Positions 1 to 8,304 of a DNA stretch of 64,000 nucleotides are shown piece by piece; position 1 is the first letter of the stretch, and every line of letters starts with the position of its first letter. The position numbers and the translations under genes are program-made. Under the pieces are notes generated by a model that saw only the letters and a list, made by a program, of their open reading frames with translations, did not search any database and was not told the DNA's origin. The DNA comes from Aestuariibius insulae (GTDB taxonomy: Bacteria > Pseudomonadota > Alphaproteobacteria > Rhodobacterales > Rhodobacteraceae). The stretch lies in the NCBI RefSeq assembly GCF_040783535.2, contig NZ_JBFONW020000004.1, positions 371,789 to 435,788 of the forward strand. The letters are read 5' to 3'.

Positions 1-210
1 CAGGCGCCGGGTCAGGATCTCCATCTCGGAGACTTCGAAACTCAGCGCTTCAAGCTCGGCGGCAAGTTGTGCGGCTTCGGCATCTATCTCGGCCCGGCGG
101 AAGAGGCCGTAATCGCCCTGTACGGCGGCAAAGGTAAAATAAAGCGCGAGCAGCAGTGCTCCTCCGCCGTAAAGAAGACCGCCCAATGCGGAGCGTGACC
201 GTACCGTCAT
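1..210 (-). CDS. ftsB: Septum formation initiator (FtsB/DivIC family), C-terminus beyond window
   Basis: Read by hand from the reverse strand: an ATG at 208-210 opens a frame that stays open to the left edge (70 codons visible). It starts MTVRSRSALGG, has one hydrophobic segment (about residues 12-32), then a charged heptad-like stretch (AEIDAEAAQLAAELEAL) typical of the coiled coil of FtsB-type divisome proteins. FtsB is a bitopic inner-membrane protein acting with FtsL and FtsQ in septal peptidoglycan synthesis. In related bacteria an ftsB-like gene often sits between the class I aldolase and pdhA, which matches the aldolase just upstream on the same strand. The gene is cut by the window end, so its length cannot be judged. 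Confidence 0.8.
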   Translation of the reverse strand, partial: MTVRSRSALGGLLYGGGALLLALYFTFAAVQGDYGLFRRAEIDAEAAQLAAELEALSFEVSEMEILTRRL

Positions 211-532
211 AACCTGCCAATGCCTCAGTACCGGAAGTCTGACCGCCTCCGTTCAGCGCAGACTCGCATATCCGATTCGCTTTGTGAATCCCCTTTGTTC
301 GGCTCCGCTCGGATCTGCCCACCGCTAGATCCAGAGCTGATCCGGTCGCGCGACGTGGGTTCGGTCCTCGCGGTTACGGCTCAGATCGATGCCGGGACGA
401 GCCTTGGTCGGCTCGAACCCGGCTAAGGTGATCCATTTGCAATCGGTATTCCTAGATCGTAGCTCGCGATAGGTACTCCGATTCCACCGACCGGATACCG
501 ACGCAATACCGACCGGATACCGACACGCCGTT
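211..532. other. Intergenic region between ftsB and the aldolase
   Basis: No convincing gene. Its right end holds the 11-mer repeat array at 480-521. A reverse-strand reading frame crosses it but only extends antisense from the aldolase gene. The TTCGAGCC-like stretch near 405-420 resembles a tRNA T-loop, but no acceptor or anticodon arms can be drawn around it. Promoters for ftsB and the genes beyond the window presumably lie here; I see no clear -35/-10 pair. Confidence 0.5.
480..521 (-). repeat. 11-bp GGTATCNNGTC tandem array, copy 1
   Basis: On the reverse strand three 11-bp units follow each other (GGTATCCGGTC at 511-521, GGTATTGCGTC at 500-510, GGTATCCGGTC at 489-499) and end with GGTGGAATC (480-488). 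The same unit order and the same GGTGGA end recur at 23626-23667, and a variant at 53640-53681. It starts only 12 bases after the aldolase stop codon. Confidence 0.85.
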
Positions 533-1462
533 TTACGCTTTTTCGCGGTAGATATCCACGAGCTTGCCCAGCATCGCGAGCGCGTCCTCGCGGCTTCTCT
601 GGAACGAATTGCGGCCGATGATCGAGCCATTTCCGCCACCGTCACGGATCGCGCGGGCATCATCGTAGACGTCGTTCTCGCCCTTTTTCGAGCCACCCGA
701 AAAGACCATGATCCGACGACCGTTGAACGCGGATTGCACACAATGGCGCACGCGATCGGCCTGGTCCTTGATGGCTATCCCTTCGGATTCGTAGACTTTT
801 TTCGCTTCGGGGAGCGATAGGTGATCGGTCGAAAGCTTGATCTTGATGATATGTGCGCCCAGCAGGGCCGCGATCTGCGCAGCATATGCCGCGATATCGA
901 TAGCCGTCTCACCGTCTTTGTCGAGCGCCTCACCGCGCGGGTAGGACCAGATGACGGTGGCCACGCCCTTGGCTTGCGCCTCGCGCCGCATCTCCTTGAT
1001 TTCCTGAAACATTTCCAGACCGGAGGAGGAGCCTGGATAGATCGTGAACCCGATCGCCGAGGCCCCGATCCGCAGCGCGTCGTCGACGCTTGCCGTGATT
1101 GCCTGATCCTTCGATTGCTCGTCTGGCATCAAGGAGTTGGCCGAATTCACCTTGAGGATTGTCGGGATCTGCCCGGCAAAGGTGTCCGCCCCGGCCTCCA
1201 ACATTCCCAAGGGAGCGGCATAGGCGTTCAGTCCAGCATCCAACGCCAGTTTGTAGTGATAATGCGGATCATATCCATCCGGATTAGGGGCAAAGGAGCG
1301 GGCCGGACCATGCTCAAATCCCTGATCTACCGGCAAGATTATCATCTTCCCGGTGCCGCCCAGTTTTCCGGTCATCAGCATCCGGCACAGGTTGGCCTTC
1401 ACGCCCGGCGCTTCGCCTTCGTAATTCGACAGAATTCGCTGTACCGCACGCGTCGCTTTCAT
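533..1462 (-). CDS. fbaB: Class I fructose-bisphosphate aldolase (DhnA/archaeal type)
   Basis: Cleaves fructose 1,6-bisphosphate to glyceraldehyde 3-phosphate and dihydroxyacetone phosphate, or runs in reverse for gluconeogenesis, in the cytoplasm. The 309-residue chain has the DhnA-family landmarks ILPVDQGFEHGP near residues 42-53 and the IIKIKL strand near residue 205, where this family carries its Schiff-base lysine. I chose ATG 1462 (MKATRAVQ) because AAGGGTGG lies 6-8 bases upstream; an in-frame GTG lies three codons earlier. The gene is monocistronic in appearance, with two operator-like palindromes just upstream (1527-1562) and an 11-mer repeat array just downstream. In Rhodobacteraceae this aldolase commonly precedes ftsB and the pyruvate dehydrogenase genes. 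Confidence 0.93.
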   Translation of the reverse strand: MKATRAVQRILSNYEGEAPGVKANLCRMLMTGKLGGTGKMIILPVDQGFEHGPARSFAPNPDGYDPHYHYKLALDAGLNAYAAPLGMLEAGADTFAGQIPTILKVNSANSLMPDEQSKDQAITASVDDALRIGASAIGFTIYPGSSSGLEMFQEIKEMRREAQAKGVATVIWSYPRGEALDKDGETAIDIAAYAAQIAALLGAHIIKIKLSTDHLSLPEAKKVYESEGIAIKDQADRVRHCVQSAFNGRRIMVFSGGSKKGENDVYDDARAIRDGGGNGSIIGRNSFQRSREDALAMLGKLVDIYREKA

Positions 1463-1526
1463 AGGGCCCACCCTTTTGTTGCCGTGTTCTGTGTCGTCCT
1501 GACCCGCCGTGTCTTAGGTTGCAACT

Positions 1527-1562
1527 GGTTAGCGCCAACAGAAGCCTCTGTTTTCGCTAACA
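1527..1562 (-). promoter_or_regulatory. Two LacI-type operator-like palindromes upstream of the aldolase
   Basis: GGTTAGCGCCAACA (1527-1540) and TGTTTTCGCTAACA (1549-1562) both approximate TGTTAGCGCTAACA. Their starts are 22 bp apart, two helical turns, and they lie 65-100 bp before the aldolase ATG. A third, closer match precedes edd at 27592. The form suits a LacI-family regulator; CceR-type regulators of central carbon metabolism in Rhodobacter are the obvious candidate, from memory and untested. Confidence 0.6.
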
Positions 1563-1570
1563 TCTTCGGA

Positions 1571-3130
1571 CTATTCCGCCAAAAGAGCGTTTGGCAGATC
1601 GCGGTCGATCCAGGTTTCCAGAGCTGCGCGACTGATCCGCGATGCAATCGGCTCCCACTCAGCGTCCGCTCCTCTGACGCGCATCATCTCGTCGACTTCG
1701 TCGCGGAGATCCGCCGAAGGACGGTCGCCCGCGGCGGCGGCCAGAACCGCCCAATAATAGGCACGCTCATAGCTTCGGGGCGTTCTTGTTCCGATCAGCC
1801 TGGCAAGGGCCTGACCGCGCATCGCTCCGACAGAGTTATAGACCTGGGCGTCGATTTCGTCAGTGCTTTGCAGCCGGATCAGATCCTGAAACGTCACCTC
1901 TGTCTCCAGACGATCCATCAGGCTAAGCGCATGTCCCATCCCTGTCGCGGCGGCCGTTCTTGCGTAGACATAAGCCTCTTCCGGGTCCTCTGTCAGCTCC
2001 GCCATGAGCACGGCCGCCTCGGGTGAAGCATCCGCTATGGGCGCAAGGACATCCCGCGCAAGATCGCGGTCACGCGGTGCGCCGATCCCGCTTGCAAGGG
2101 CTGTCCCGATGGTGAGGCGATCGGCATCGGCGAGATTGCCTGAGATCGCGGTCTCGAGCAGATCGAGCGGGAGGGTCTCTGACAGCTCCGGCGGCTGGGT
2201 CGTCAACTGGGGGGCCAAATCAGCAAAAAGAGCTTTTGTTTCCGTGTCTTCCTGCGGTCCAAGCCGGATCGGGCGGGATGGCTGCATATTCAGAATAACC
2301 CGGCGAGGACCGTCCTGAAACTGTGATGCGATATCAGTCGCTTGTGCAACAAATCGAACTTGCTCGGGTGACAGATCCGGATCGAGCGGGCCATTGGCCC
2401 TAATCAAAGCGTCGGTCAGCACGCCTTCGATCAACTTGGCCAAGGCGTCCTCGCTGCGCGCTTCTTTAGGGACAATCTGCTCGACCCGGCTCCAGATGCC
2501 CTGGTCTTCTATGCTGAGGCGCATTTCATCCAGATCGATGCGCAGGCCCGGCTCGCTCGTTTCCGCATCCATGCGGTAACTGACATAATCTGCGTCCATA
2601 TAGCCCGAGATCGAAACAAGATCCGCAACGTCCGCGATCATCGAGGTCCCGACCTGCCCAGAGGGTATATGATACTCGATATCAAACCGGAGGCGTGGAA
2701 CGATGATGTCCTCGATCCCCGCCATTCCGATGACGGGTCGAATTTCGCGCGGCAAACAGTCGTAATCTATGACGGTCTCATCCAACGTCGCAGTCAGCCG
2801 AACCCTCTCGATCGATGCCAAAGGCGCGCCGCTGAGGGTCAGGCGCTCTGTTGAAATCGAGCATTCTGCCCCTGCGATGCTCTCGAGGTCGGGGCGAATG
2901 ACCAGCCCCACAAGGCTATAGCGGCTGCCGAGGGGATCGGCGCTTAGCCCATCATAGGTGATGTCGGCGAACGACCGCGCCATCGAGACACCGCTTTGAA
3001 GAAACCGTGTCGCGATGGCCTCGAGCGTGAAAAGATCAAGCAAGCTTGGCTCGGCCTTGTCCTGTGCCTGAAGGCTTGGCGTGCCAAGCAGGAAAGACAC
3101 CATTGCGATAGAGCATGTTGTCAATTTCAT
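1571..3130 (-). CDS. Secreted/periplasmic protein of unknown function with helical C-terminal repeats
   Basis: I do not recognise a named family. The 519-residue product starts MKLTTCSIAMVSFLLGTPSLQAQ, a good Sec signal peptide with cleavage after AQA or LQA. ATG 3130 was preferred over much longer upstream starts because it gives that signal peptide and has AGGGA about 9 bases upstream; upstream starts would run into pgk. The first 250 residues look beta-rich with repeated statements of the type 'DLESIAGAECSIS...LTLSG'. Residues from about 330 on are helical and alanine-rich with pairs like YVYARTAAATG and RAYYWAVLAAAAG, which resemble Sel1/TPR-type repeats. It sits between pgk (44 bp upstream, same strand) and the aldolase, so may be cotranscribed with pgk. 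Confidence 0.75.
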   Translation of the reverse strand: MKLTTCSIAMVSFLLGTPSLQAQDKAEPSLLDLFTLEAIATRFLQSGVSMARSFADITYDGLSADPLGSRYSLVGLVIRPDLESIAGAECSISTERLTLSGAPLASIERVRLTATLDETVIDYDCLPREIRPVIGMAGIEDIIVPRLRFDIEYHIPSGQVGTSMIADVADLVSISGYMDADYVSYRMDAETSEPGLRIDLDEMRLSIEDQGIWSRVEQIVPKEARSEDALAKLIEGVLTDALIRANGPLDPDLSPEQVRFVAQATDIASQFQDGPRRVILNMQPSRPIRLGPQEDTETKALFADLAPQLTTQPPELSETLPLDLLETAISGNLADADRLTIGTALASGIGAPRDRDLARDVLAPIADASPEAAVLMAELTEDPEEAYVYARTAAATGMGHALSLMDRLETEVTFQDLIRLQSTDEIDAQVYNSVGAMRGQALARLIGTRTPRSYERAYYWAVLAAAAGDRPSADLRDEVDEMMRVRGADAEWEPIASRISRAALETWIDRDLPNALLAE

Positions 3131-3173
3131 GTGAAAAATCCCTGTCCTCAAATGCGAGTAACCTGAATGGTTA

Positions 3174-4367
3174 TCAGTCTGTTTGTAATGCGGCCACCCC
3201 GGGCAGGGTCTTGCCCTCCATCCATTCAAGGAAGGCGCCGCCTGCGGTGGACACATAGGTAAATCGCTCAGCAGCTTTGGCGGCATTGAGCGCAGCGACC
3301 GTATCTCCACCGCCGGCGACTGAAACCAAAGCACCCTCATCCGTTCGAGCTGCGGCGTGCTGTGCTGCGGCGACGGTCGCAGCATTGAAAGGCTCGATCT
3401 CGAACGCACCGAGAGGACCGTTCCAGATCAGAGTTTTGGAAGCATCGATAGCCGCCTTGATCTCGTCCACCGTGGCCGGCCCGGCGTCCAGGATCATCGC
3501 GTCGGGCGGGCAGTCCGAGGCGTCAACCGTCTGATTGTCGGCATGCGCTTCGAACGCGCGGGCGACCACGATGTCGGCTGGCAGGAGGATGCGGCAACCT
3601 GCAGTTTTCGCCTTATCGAGGATCTCGAGGGCGGTCTCTGTCATGTCGCGTTCGGCCAGCGATTTGCCGATCTCATGACCCTGCGCCGCGAGGAACGTGT
3701 TGGCCATGCCGCCCCCGATGACAAGGATGTCGACGCGGGTGACGATATGCGCCAGCAGGTCGAGCTTCGTCGAGACCTTCGCGCCTCCGACGACCGCGAT
3801 CAGCGGGCGTTCGGGATCCTCCAACGCCTGCGCAAGCGCCTTCAGTTCCTGCTCCATCAACCGGCCCGCAGCAGAGGGAAGACGTCGTGCAAGGCCTTCG
3901 GTCGATGCATGGGCCCGGTGAGCTGCCGAAAAGGCATCATTTACGTAGACATCGCCGTTCTTTGCCAGCTCCGCCGCAAAGTCGGAGGCGTTCGCCTCTT
4001 CTCCACTGTGAAAGCGCGTGTTTTCGAGCAGAAGGACCTCCCCAGTGGGAAGCGCTCCTGCGGCTGATTGTGCTTCCGCCCCTACGCAGTCTGCAGCAAA
4101 TCGAACGGGAACTCCGAAAGCATCTTGCAGCGCAGGAAGAAGCGGCTTCAGCGACATCTCAGGAACTCTATGTCCCTTCGGTCGACCGAAATGCGCGAGC
4201 AGGATTGGCCGCCCCCCCTTGGACAGAATATCTGCGATTGTCGGGGCGACCTTCTCGATCCGGGTGGCATCGGTAACCCTGCCGTCGTCCATCGGCACGT
4301 TGATATCGACCCGCACCAGAACGCGTTTGTCCGCAAGATCGATCCCGTCGAGGCTGGTCCATCCCAT
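3174..4367 (-). CDS. pgk: Phosphoglycerate kinase
   Basis: Interconverts 1,3-bisphosphoglycerate plus ADP and 3-phosphoglycerate plus ATP. At 397 residues it has the usual length. Seen motifs: VLVRVDINVPMDDG near residue 15 (the substrate-binding R-D-N signature), LLAHFGRPKG, AVVGGAKVSTKLDLL near residue 190, GGGMANTFLAA, and the nucleotide-binding GPLGAFEIEPF and AGGGDTVAAL segments near the C-terminus. It is divergent from the cyclophilin pair across a 128-bp gap and is followed on the same strand by the secreted unknown gene. The fda and gap genes are elsewhere in the window, so glycolytic genes are dispersed rather than in one operon. Confidence 0.97.
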   Translation of the reverse strand: MGWTSLDGIDLADKRVLVRVDINVPMDDGRVTDATRIEKVAPTIADILSKGGRPILLAHFGRPKGHRVPEMSLKPLLPALQDAFGVPVRFAADCVGAEAQSAAGALPTGEVLLLENTRFHSGEEANASDFAAELAKNGDVYVNDAFSAAHRAHASTEGLARRLPSAAGRLMEQELKALAQALEDPERPLIAVVGGAKVSTKLDLLAHIVTRVDILVIGGGMANTFLAAQGHEIGKSLAERDMTETALEILDKAKTAGCRILLPADIVVARAFEAHADNQTVDASDCPPDAMILDAGPATVDEIKAAIDASKTLIWNGPLGAFEIEPFNAATVAAAQHAAARTDEGALVSVAGGGDTVAALNAAKAAERFTYVSTAGGAFLEWMEGKTLPGVAALQTD

Positions 4368-4495
4368 GCCGATGCTCCTTTTTCGGTATTGGGCGGTTGA
4401 TCGCCCGGGGATCGGGCCTGGTCAAGGTCTCAGCCTTGGCAAAGGTAGGTGCTCGCCCTAGGGTCTTCGTCAACTGAAAGTTCAAGGAGGCCCAG

Positions 4496-5002
4496 ATGGC
4501 CGACATAAAAGACCCCGAAAACACGATCATCATCGAGCTGAAAGATGGTTCCGTCACGATAGAGCTGCTGACCGATGTGGCGCCCAAACATGCAGAGCGC
4601 ATGAAAGAGCTTGCCCGGTCGGGGGCCTATGACAACGTGGCTTTTCACCGGGTGATCGACGGGTTCATGGCGCAGACCGGCGATGTCGCGAACGGCAATA
4701 TGGAGAAGGATTTCGACATTCGTTCTGCCGGAACGGGCGGATCGGATCTGCCGGACCTGCCTGCGGAGTTCTCGAAGCTGCCTCATGACAGGGGAACGCT
4801 GGGCGCTGCCCGGTCGCAGAGCCCCAACTCGGCCAACTCGCAGTTTTTTATCAACTTCAGCGACAATCATTTCCTGAACGGGCAGTACACTGTTTACGGC
4901 CGCGTCATTGAGGGGATGGAGCATGTCGACAAGATCACCAGGGGTGAGCCGCCGATGAACCCCGACCGGATGATGAGCGTGAAGGTGGCTGCCGATGCGT
5001 AA
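4496..5002 (+). CDS. ppiB: Peptidyl-prolyl cis-trans isomerase, cyclophilin type, cytoplasmic
   Basis: A 168-residue cyclophilin with no signal peptide (MADIKDPENTI). It shows the catalytic-face motifs FHRVIDGFMAQTGD (the R and F/M of the active site) and NSQFFINFSDN, and the TVYGRVIEGMEHVD end typical of bacterial short cyclophilins. It catalyses proline cis-trans isomerisation during protein folding. AAGGAGG lies about 8 bases before ATG 4496. Its last 8 bases overlap the next cyclophilin gene, so the two are translationally coupled cytoplasmic and exported versions, a pairing frequent in this family of bacteria. Confidence 0.95.
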   Translation: MADIKDPENTIIIELKDGSVTIELLTDVAPKHAERMKELARSGAYDNVAFHRVIDGFMAQTGDVANGNMEKDFDIRSAGTGGSDLPDLPAEFSKLPHDRGTLGAARSQSPNSANSQFFINFSDNHFLNGQYTVYGRVIEGMEHVDKITRGEPPMNPDRMMSVKVAADA

Positions 5003-5540
5003 TGTTCTGATGCTGGCCCTTCTGACCGCCGGTCCTGCTGCAGCGACGGGTCTCGAGATCGAGGTCGCCGGTGAGGCGAACGGGACGATCATGATCGACC
5101 TTTTTGAGGACGTGGCGCCCAATCATGTGGAGCAGATCACAGCGCTGGCCGGGGAGGGCGCTTATGATGGCGTTGTCTTTCACCGGGTGATCGACGGCTT
5201 CATGGCGCAGACCGGCGATGTCGAATTCGGATTGGCGTCGGGCGATTTGCGCCAGGCCGGGACCGGCGGCTCGTCACGTCCCGATCTGGAGGCTGAATTT
5301 TCCGATCGCTCCTTCGCGCGGGGCACCGTTGGAATGGCACGCAGTTCGGACCCCGACTCTGCCAACAGCCAGTTCTTCATCATGTTCGATGCCGCTCCTC
5401 ATCTGGACGGCCAGTATACGGTTGTCGGAGAGGTGACCGAGGGTCTGGAAATCCTCGATGCCATCAAGCGGGGCACGGGCGGCAACGGTGCTGTCGTCGG
5501 TGAAGCGGATGTCATGCAATCCGTGACGGTGGCGGAATAG
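4995..5540 (+). CDS. Peptidyl-prolyl cis-trans isomerase, cyclophilin type, exported
   Basis: A 181-residue cyclophilin with a short signal peptide (MRNVLMLALLTAGPAAA, cleavage after AAA or ATG), so probably periplasmic. It repeats the motifs of its neighbour: FHRVIDGFMAQTGD and NSQFFIMFDAAPHLDGQYTVVGEV. The start ATG 4995 overlaps the stop of the upstream gene by 8 bases. The two proteins are clearly paralogous along most of their length, which suggests an old tandem duplication with one copy gaining export. A strong hairpin follows the stop codon at 5546-5575. Confidence 0.94.
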   Translation: MRNVLMLALLTAGPAAATGLEIEVAGEANGTIMIDLFEDVAPNHVEQITALAGEGAYDGVVFHRVIDGFMAQTGDVEFGLASGDLRQAGTGGSSRPDLEAEFSDRSFARGTVGMARSSDPDSANSQFFIMFDAAPHLDGQYTVVGEVTEGLEILDAIKRGTGGNGAVVGEADVMQSVTVAE

Positions 5541-5545
5541 TCAAC

Positions 5546-5575
5546 GGACCCCTTCGCTCTGTGGCGAGGGGGTCC
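5546..5575. terminator. Hairpin shared by convergent cyclophilin and tyrS genes
   Basis: GGACCCCTTCGC (5546-5557) pairs with GCGAGGGGGTCC (5564-5575) with one wobble pair; the loop is 6 bases. It lies in the 47-bp gap between two convergent genes. There is no long T run, so it may act as a shared terminator or RNA end stabiliser. Confidence 0.65.
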
Positions 5576-5587
5576 AATCTATGAGGA

Positions 5588-6841
5588 TTAATCGTCGAGC
5601 CGGATCAGTGCATGTCGCTTCTTGCCTGCGCTGAGCTTCAGCGGTGAGGAGAGGGCGGCCCGGTCGAAGAAACGTCCCGTATCGGTGAGCGGCTGATCGT
5701 CCAGACGCGCGCCGCCGCCTTCGATCATCCGCTTGGCCTCCTTGCCGGAGGGCGCGAGACCTGACCGGACAAGTAGCTGGACTACCGAGATACCGTCGCC
5801 CAGATCCTCCGAGGTCAGCGAAAGTGTCGGAAGATCGTCTCCGACCCCGCCTTTTTCAAACACTTCACGCGCCGTCGCTTCGGCCGCCTGTGCCGCATCG
5901 GGTCCGTGAAGAAGCGCTGTCACCTCGTTAGCAAGACGGATCTTTGCCTCGTTAATCTCGGCCCCCTCGAGCGCGCCGAGCCGGTCGCAGTCCTCTACGG
6001 GCAACTCGGTATAAAGCTTGAGGAAACGCCCCGCATCGGCGTCCATCGTGTTCCGCCAATACTGCCAGAACTCGTAGGGAGACAGCAGATCGCCGTCGAG
6101 CCACACCGCGCCGCCTGCTGATTTGCCCATCTTGCGCCCATCCGCAGTCGTTAAAAGAGGCGAAGTCAGACCGTAGATCTCGTGATCGAGAACCCGGCGG
6201 GTCAGGTCGATCCCGTTGACGATATTCCCCCATTGATCGGATCCGCCCATCTGCAGAACGCATCCATAGCGGCGGTTCAGCTCGAGGAAGTCGTAGGCCT
6301 GAAGGATCATGTAGTTGAACTCGAGAAACGACAGCGATTGCTCCCGGTCGAGCCGCGACTTGACGCTCTCGAAGGACAGCATCCGGTTGATCGAGAAATG
6401 CCGCCCGATATCCCGCAAGAAATCGAGGTAATTCAGATCGTCCAGCCATTCGGCATTGTTGATCATCATCGCGTCGGTCGCGCCGTCGCCATAGCTTAGA
6501 TAGGTGGCAAAGACCTTGCGGATACCGGCGATATTCTCGTCGATCTGTTCGGGGCCGAGCAGTGGACGTTCATCCGAGCGGAAGCTGGGATCGCCAACCT
6601 TGGTCGTACCGCCGCCCATCAGGGTGATCGGCTTATGGCCGGTTTTCTGCAGCCAACGCAAGAGCATGATCTGGATCAGCGAGCCGACATGCAATGAGGA
6701 TGCAGTAGCGTCAAAGCCGATATATCCGGGAACGGTTCCTTTCGCCAAAGCTTCGTCGAGGCCTTGATAGTCGGTGCAATCTGCGACGAAGCCGCGCTCC
6801 ATCATGATGGCGATGAAGTCCGATTTCGGATGGTATGTCAT
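5588..6841 (-). CDS. tyrS: Tyrosyl-tRNA synthetase
   Basis: Class I aminoacyl-tRNA synthetase charging tRNA-Tyr; 417 residues, the usual size. The HIGH-type motif is HVGS (in SLHVGSLIQ, near residue 50) and the KMSKS-type motif is KMGKS (in GRKMGKSAGG, near residue 237). A C-terminal S4-like RNA-binding segment is present (LVRSGLAPSGKEAKRMIEGGG). It is divergent from anmK with only 66 bp between the start codons, a gene pair frequently found in Rhodobacteraceae. Confidence 0.97.
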   Translation of the reverse strand: MTYHPKSDFIAIMMERGFVADCTDYQGLDEALAKGTVPGYIGFDATASSLHVGSLIQIMLLRWLQKTGHKPITLMGGGTTKVGDPSFRSDERPLLGPEQIDENIAGIRKVFATYLSYGDGATDAMMINNAEWLDDLNYLDFLRDIGRHFSINRMLSFESVKSRLDREQSLSFLEFNYMILQAYDFLELNRRYGCVLQMGGSDQWGNIVNGIDLTRRVLDHEIYGLTSPLLTTADGRKMGKSAGGAVWLDGDLLSPYEFWQYWRNTMDADAGRFLKLYTELPVEDCDRLGALEGAEINEAKIRLANEVTALLHGPDAAQAAEATAREVFEKGGVGDDLPTLSLTSEDLGDGISVVQLLVRSGLAPSGKEAKRMIEGGGARLDDQPLTDTGRFFDRAALSSPLKLSAGKKRHALIRLDD

Positions 6842-6907
6842 GGGACCGTTCTCTAGATTTGCGGGTGCCGCCTTCTATAGTGGCGGTCCTTGGTCAGGGA
6901 AAGCGGC

Positions 6908-8023
6908 ATGTCGAAAGGGTCTGTCCTGCGCGTTTTGGGTTCAATGTCGGGAACCTCGCTCGACGGGGTCGATGCGGCGGTCCTAGAAACGGATGGAGAG
7001 CGGATCTTAGGCTTTGGGCCGAGCGACTACCGCGCCTACACTTCGACGGAGCGAGAGGTGATCCGGGCTGCCTTTGGTCAATGGTCTGGGCCGGAGGTCG
7101 AGGCGGCAGCAGATGTCGTGACGTCCGCGCATATCGATCTCCTTTCGCAGTTCGAAGATATCGATCTGATCGGGTTTCACGGCCAGACCCTGTCTCACGA
7201 TCCGGCCCATCATAGGACTCTGCAGGCCGGCTCGGGCGAGCGGCTCGCCGAGATGCTGGGCTGCCCGGTGGTGCATGATTTTAGATCGGCGGATGTCTCG
7301 GCGGGAGGGCAGGGCGCGCCGCTCGCTCCGTTCTATCACCATGCGTGTGCGCGTTGGATGAAGGAAGATAAGCCGGTCGCCTTTCTCAACCTCGGCGGCA
7401 TCGCGAACCTGACTTGGTGCGATCCGTATATGCCCGATCCATCGCAGGACGGAGCGATCCTTGCTTTCGATACCGGGCCTGCAAATGCGCCGCTCAATGA
7501 TCTGATGAAGACCCGCCTTGGCCTTGCCGAAGATCAGGATGGACGGCTTTCAGCGGCGGGGCATGTCGATGAAACGATCGTCGCCGCTGTTCTGACCGAT
7601 CCCTTCTATTCAGACCTCCCGCCGAAATCGCTGGACCGGCTGGATGTCGTGGATCTGGTAGACCGCGTTGGCGCGCTGTCCGATGCAGATGCGGCAGCGA
7701 CCCTATGTGCTGTGATAGCCGCCACGGTCGCTGCGGGGGTGAGACACTGTCCGTCCCGGCCGGGCCGATTGTTCGTGACGGGCGGCGGACGGCACAATCC
7801 GGTGATGATGGCGATGATCGCGGCTCGGACCGAGGGCGCCGCTGATCCGGTCGAGGCTGTCGGTCTGAATGGCGATATGCTCGAGGCGCAGGCCTTTGCC
7901 TTTCTCGCAGCGCGGGTGCTTCGCGGATTGCCGACATCTGCGCCCGGTTCGACAGGTGTTACCGCACCGATCTGCGGCGGATTCGTCACAGATCCCGGGA
8001 AGCTGGCAAAAATCGCTTTGTAA
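6908..8023 (+). CDS. anmK: Anhydro-N-acetylmuramic acid kinase
   Basis: Phosphorylates and hydrolyses 1,6-anhydro-MurNAc to MurNAc-6-phosphate in peptidoglycan recycling. The 371-residue chain has the ASKHA-fold signatures GSMSGTSLDGVDAA (near residue 10), GFHGQTLSHDP, FLNLGGIANLTW and FDTGPANAPLND (near residue 190), and GGGRHNPVMM. I chose ATG 6908 because AGGGA lies 8 bases before it; an in-frame TTG six codons upstream has no better site. A 10-bp perfect hairpin starts inside the last codons. Confidence 0.95.
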   Translation: MSKGSVLRVLGSMSGTSLDGVDAAVLETDGERILGFGPSDYRAYTSTEREVIRAAFGQWSGPEVEAAADVVTSAHIDLLSQFEDIDLIGFHGQTLSHDPAHHRTLQAGSGERLAEMLGCPVVHDFRSADVSAGGQGAPLAPFYHHACARWMKEDKPVAFLNLGGIANLTWCDPYMPDPSQDGAILAFDTGPANAPLNDLMKTRLGLAEDQDGRLSAAGHVDETIVAAVLTDPFYSDLPPKSLDRLDVVDLVDRVGALSDADAAATLCAVIAATVAAGVRHCPSRPGRLFVTGGGRHNPVMMAMIAARTEGAADPVEAVGLNGDMLEAQAFAFLAARVLRGLPTSAPGSTGVTAPICGGFVTDPGKLAKIAL

Positions 8024-8037
8024 AACCCAAAGCGATT
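8011..8037 (+). terminator. Hairpin overlapping the anmK stop codon
   Basis: AATCGCTTTG (8011-8020) and CAAAGCGATT (8028-8037) form a perfect 10-bp stem with a 7-base loop that contains the TAA stop. No T run follows, so termination strength is uncertain. Confidence 0.6.
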
Positions 8038-8304
8038 CGCTCGCGGGTTCGTCCAAATAGGCCAATTCTGGCTGCGCACCGCTTAAAAGCCCTATTTTTT
8101 ATGGTGCTAATCCGCCGAAAAAGCCCCCTACCGGCAGCTCGCGCGGAAAGCCGCGCCTGAAAAATGGGCCGTGCAGCAAAGCTCCGCGTGGATATCGGGC
8201 AATCCTCGGTTTGTGTGGCGATACCGATCGGCCTGCTGTCAGATCAGTCTCGAGGACGCAGATACAGGCGCTTCTCGTAACAGTGATCAACAGGAGTACT
8301 TACA

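Noticed and set aside
400..425. tRNA-like TTCGAGCC stretch
   Set aside because: No acceptor, D or anticodon stems can be built around it; probably chance.
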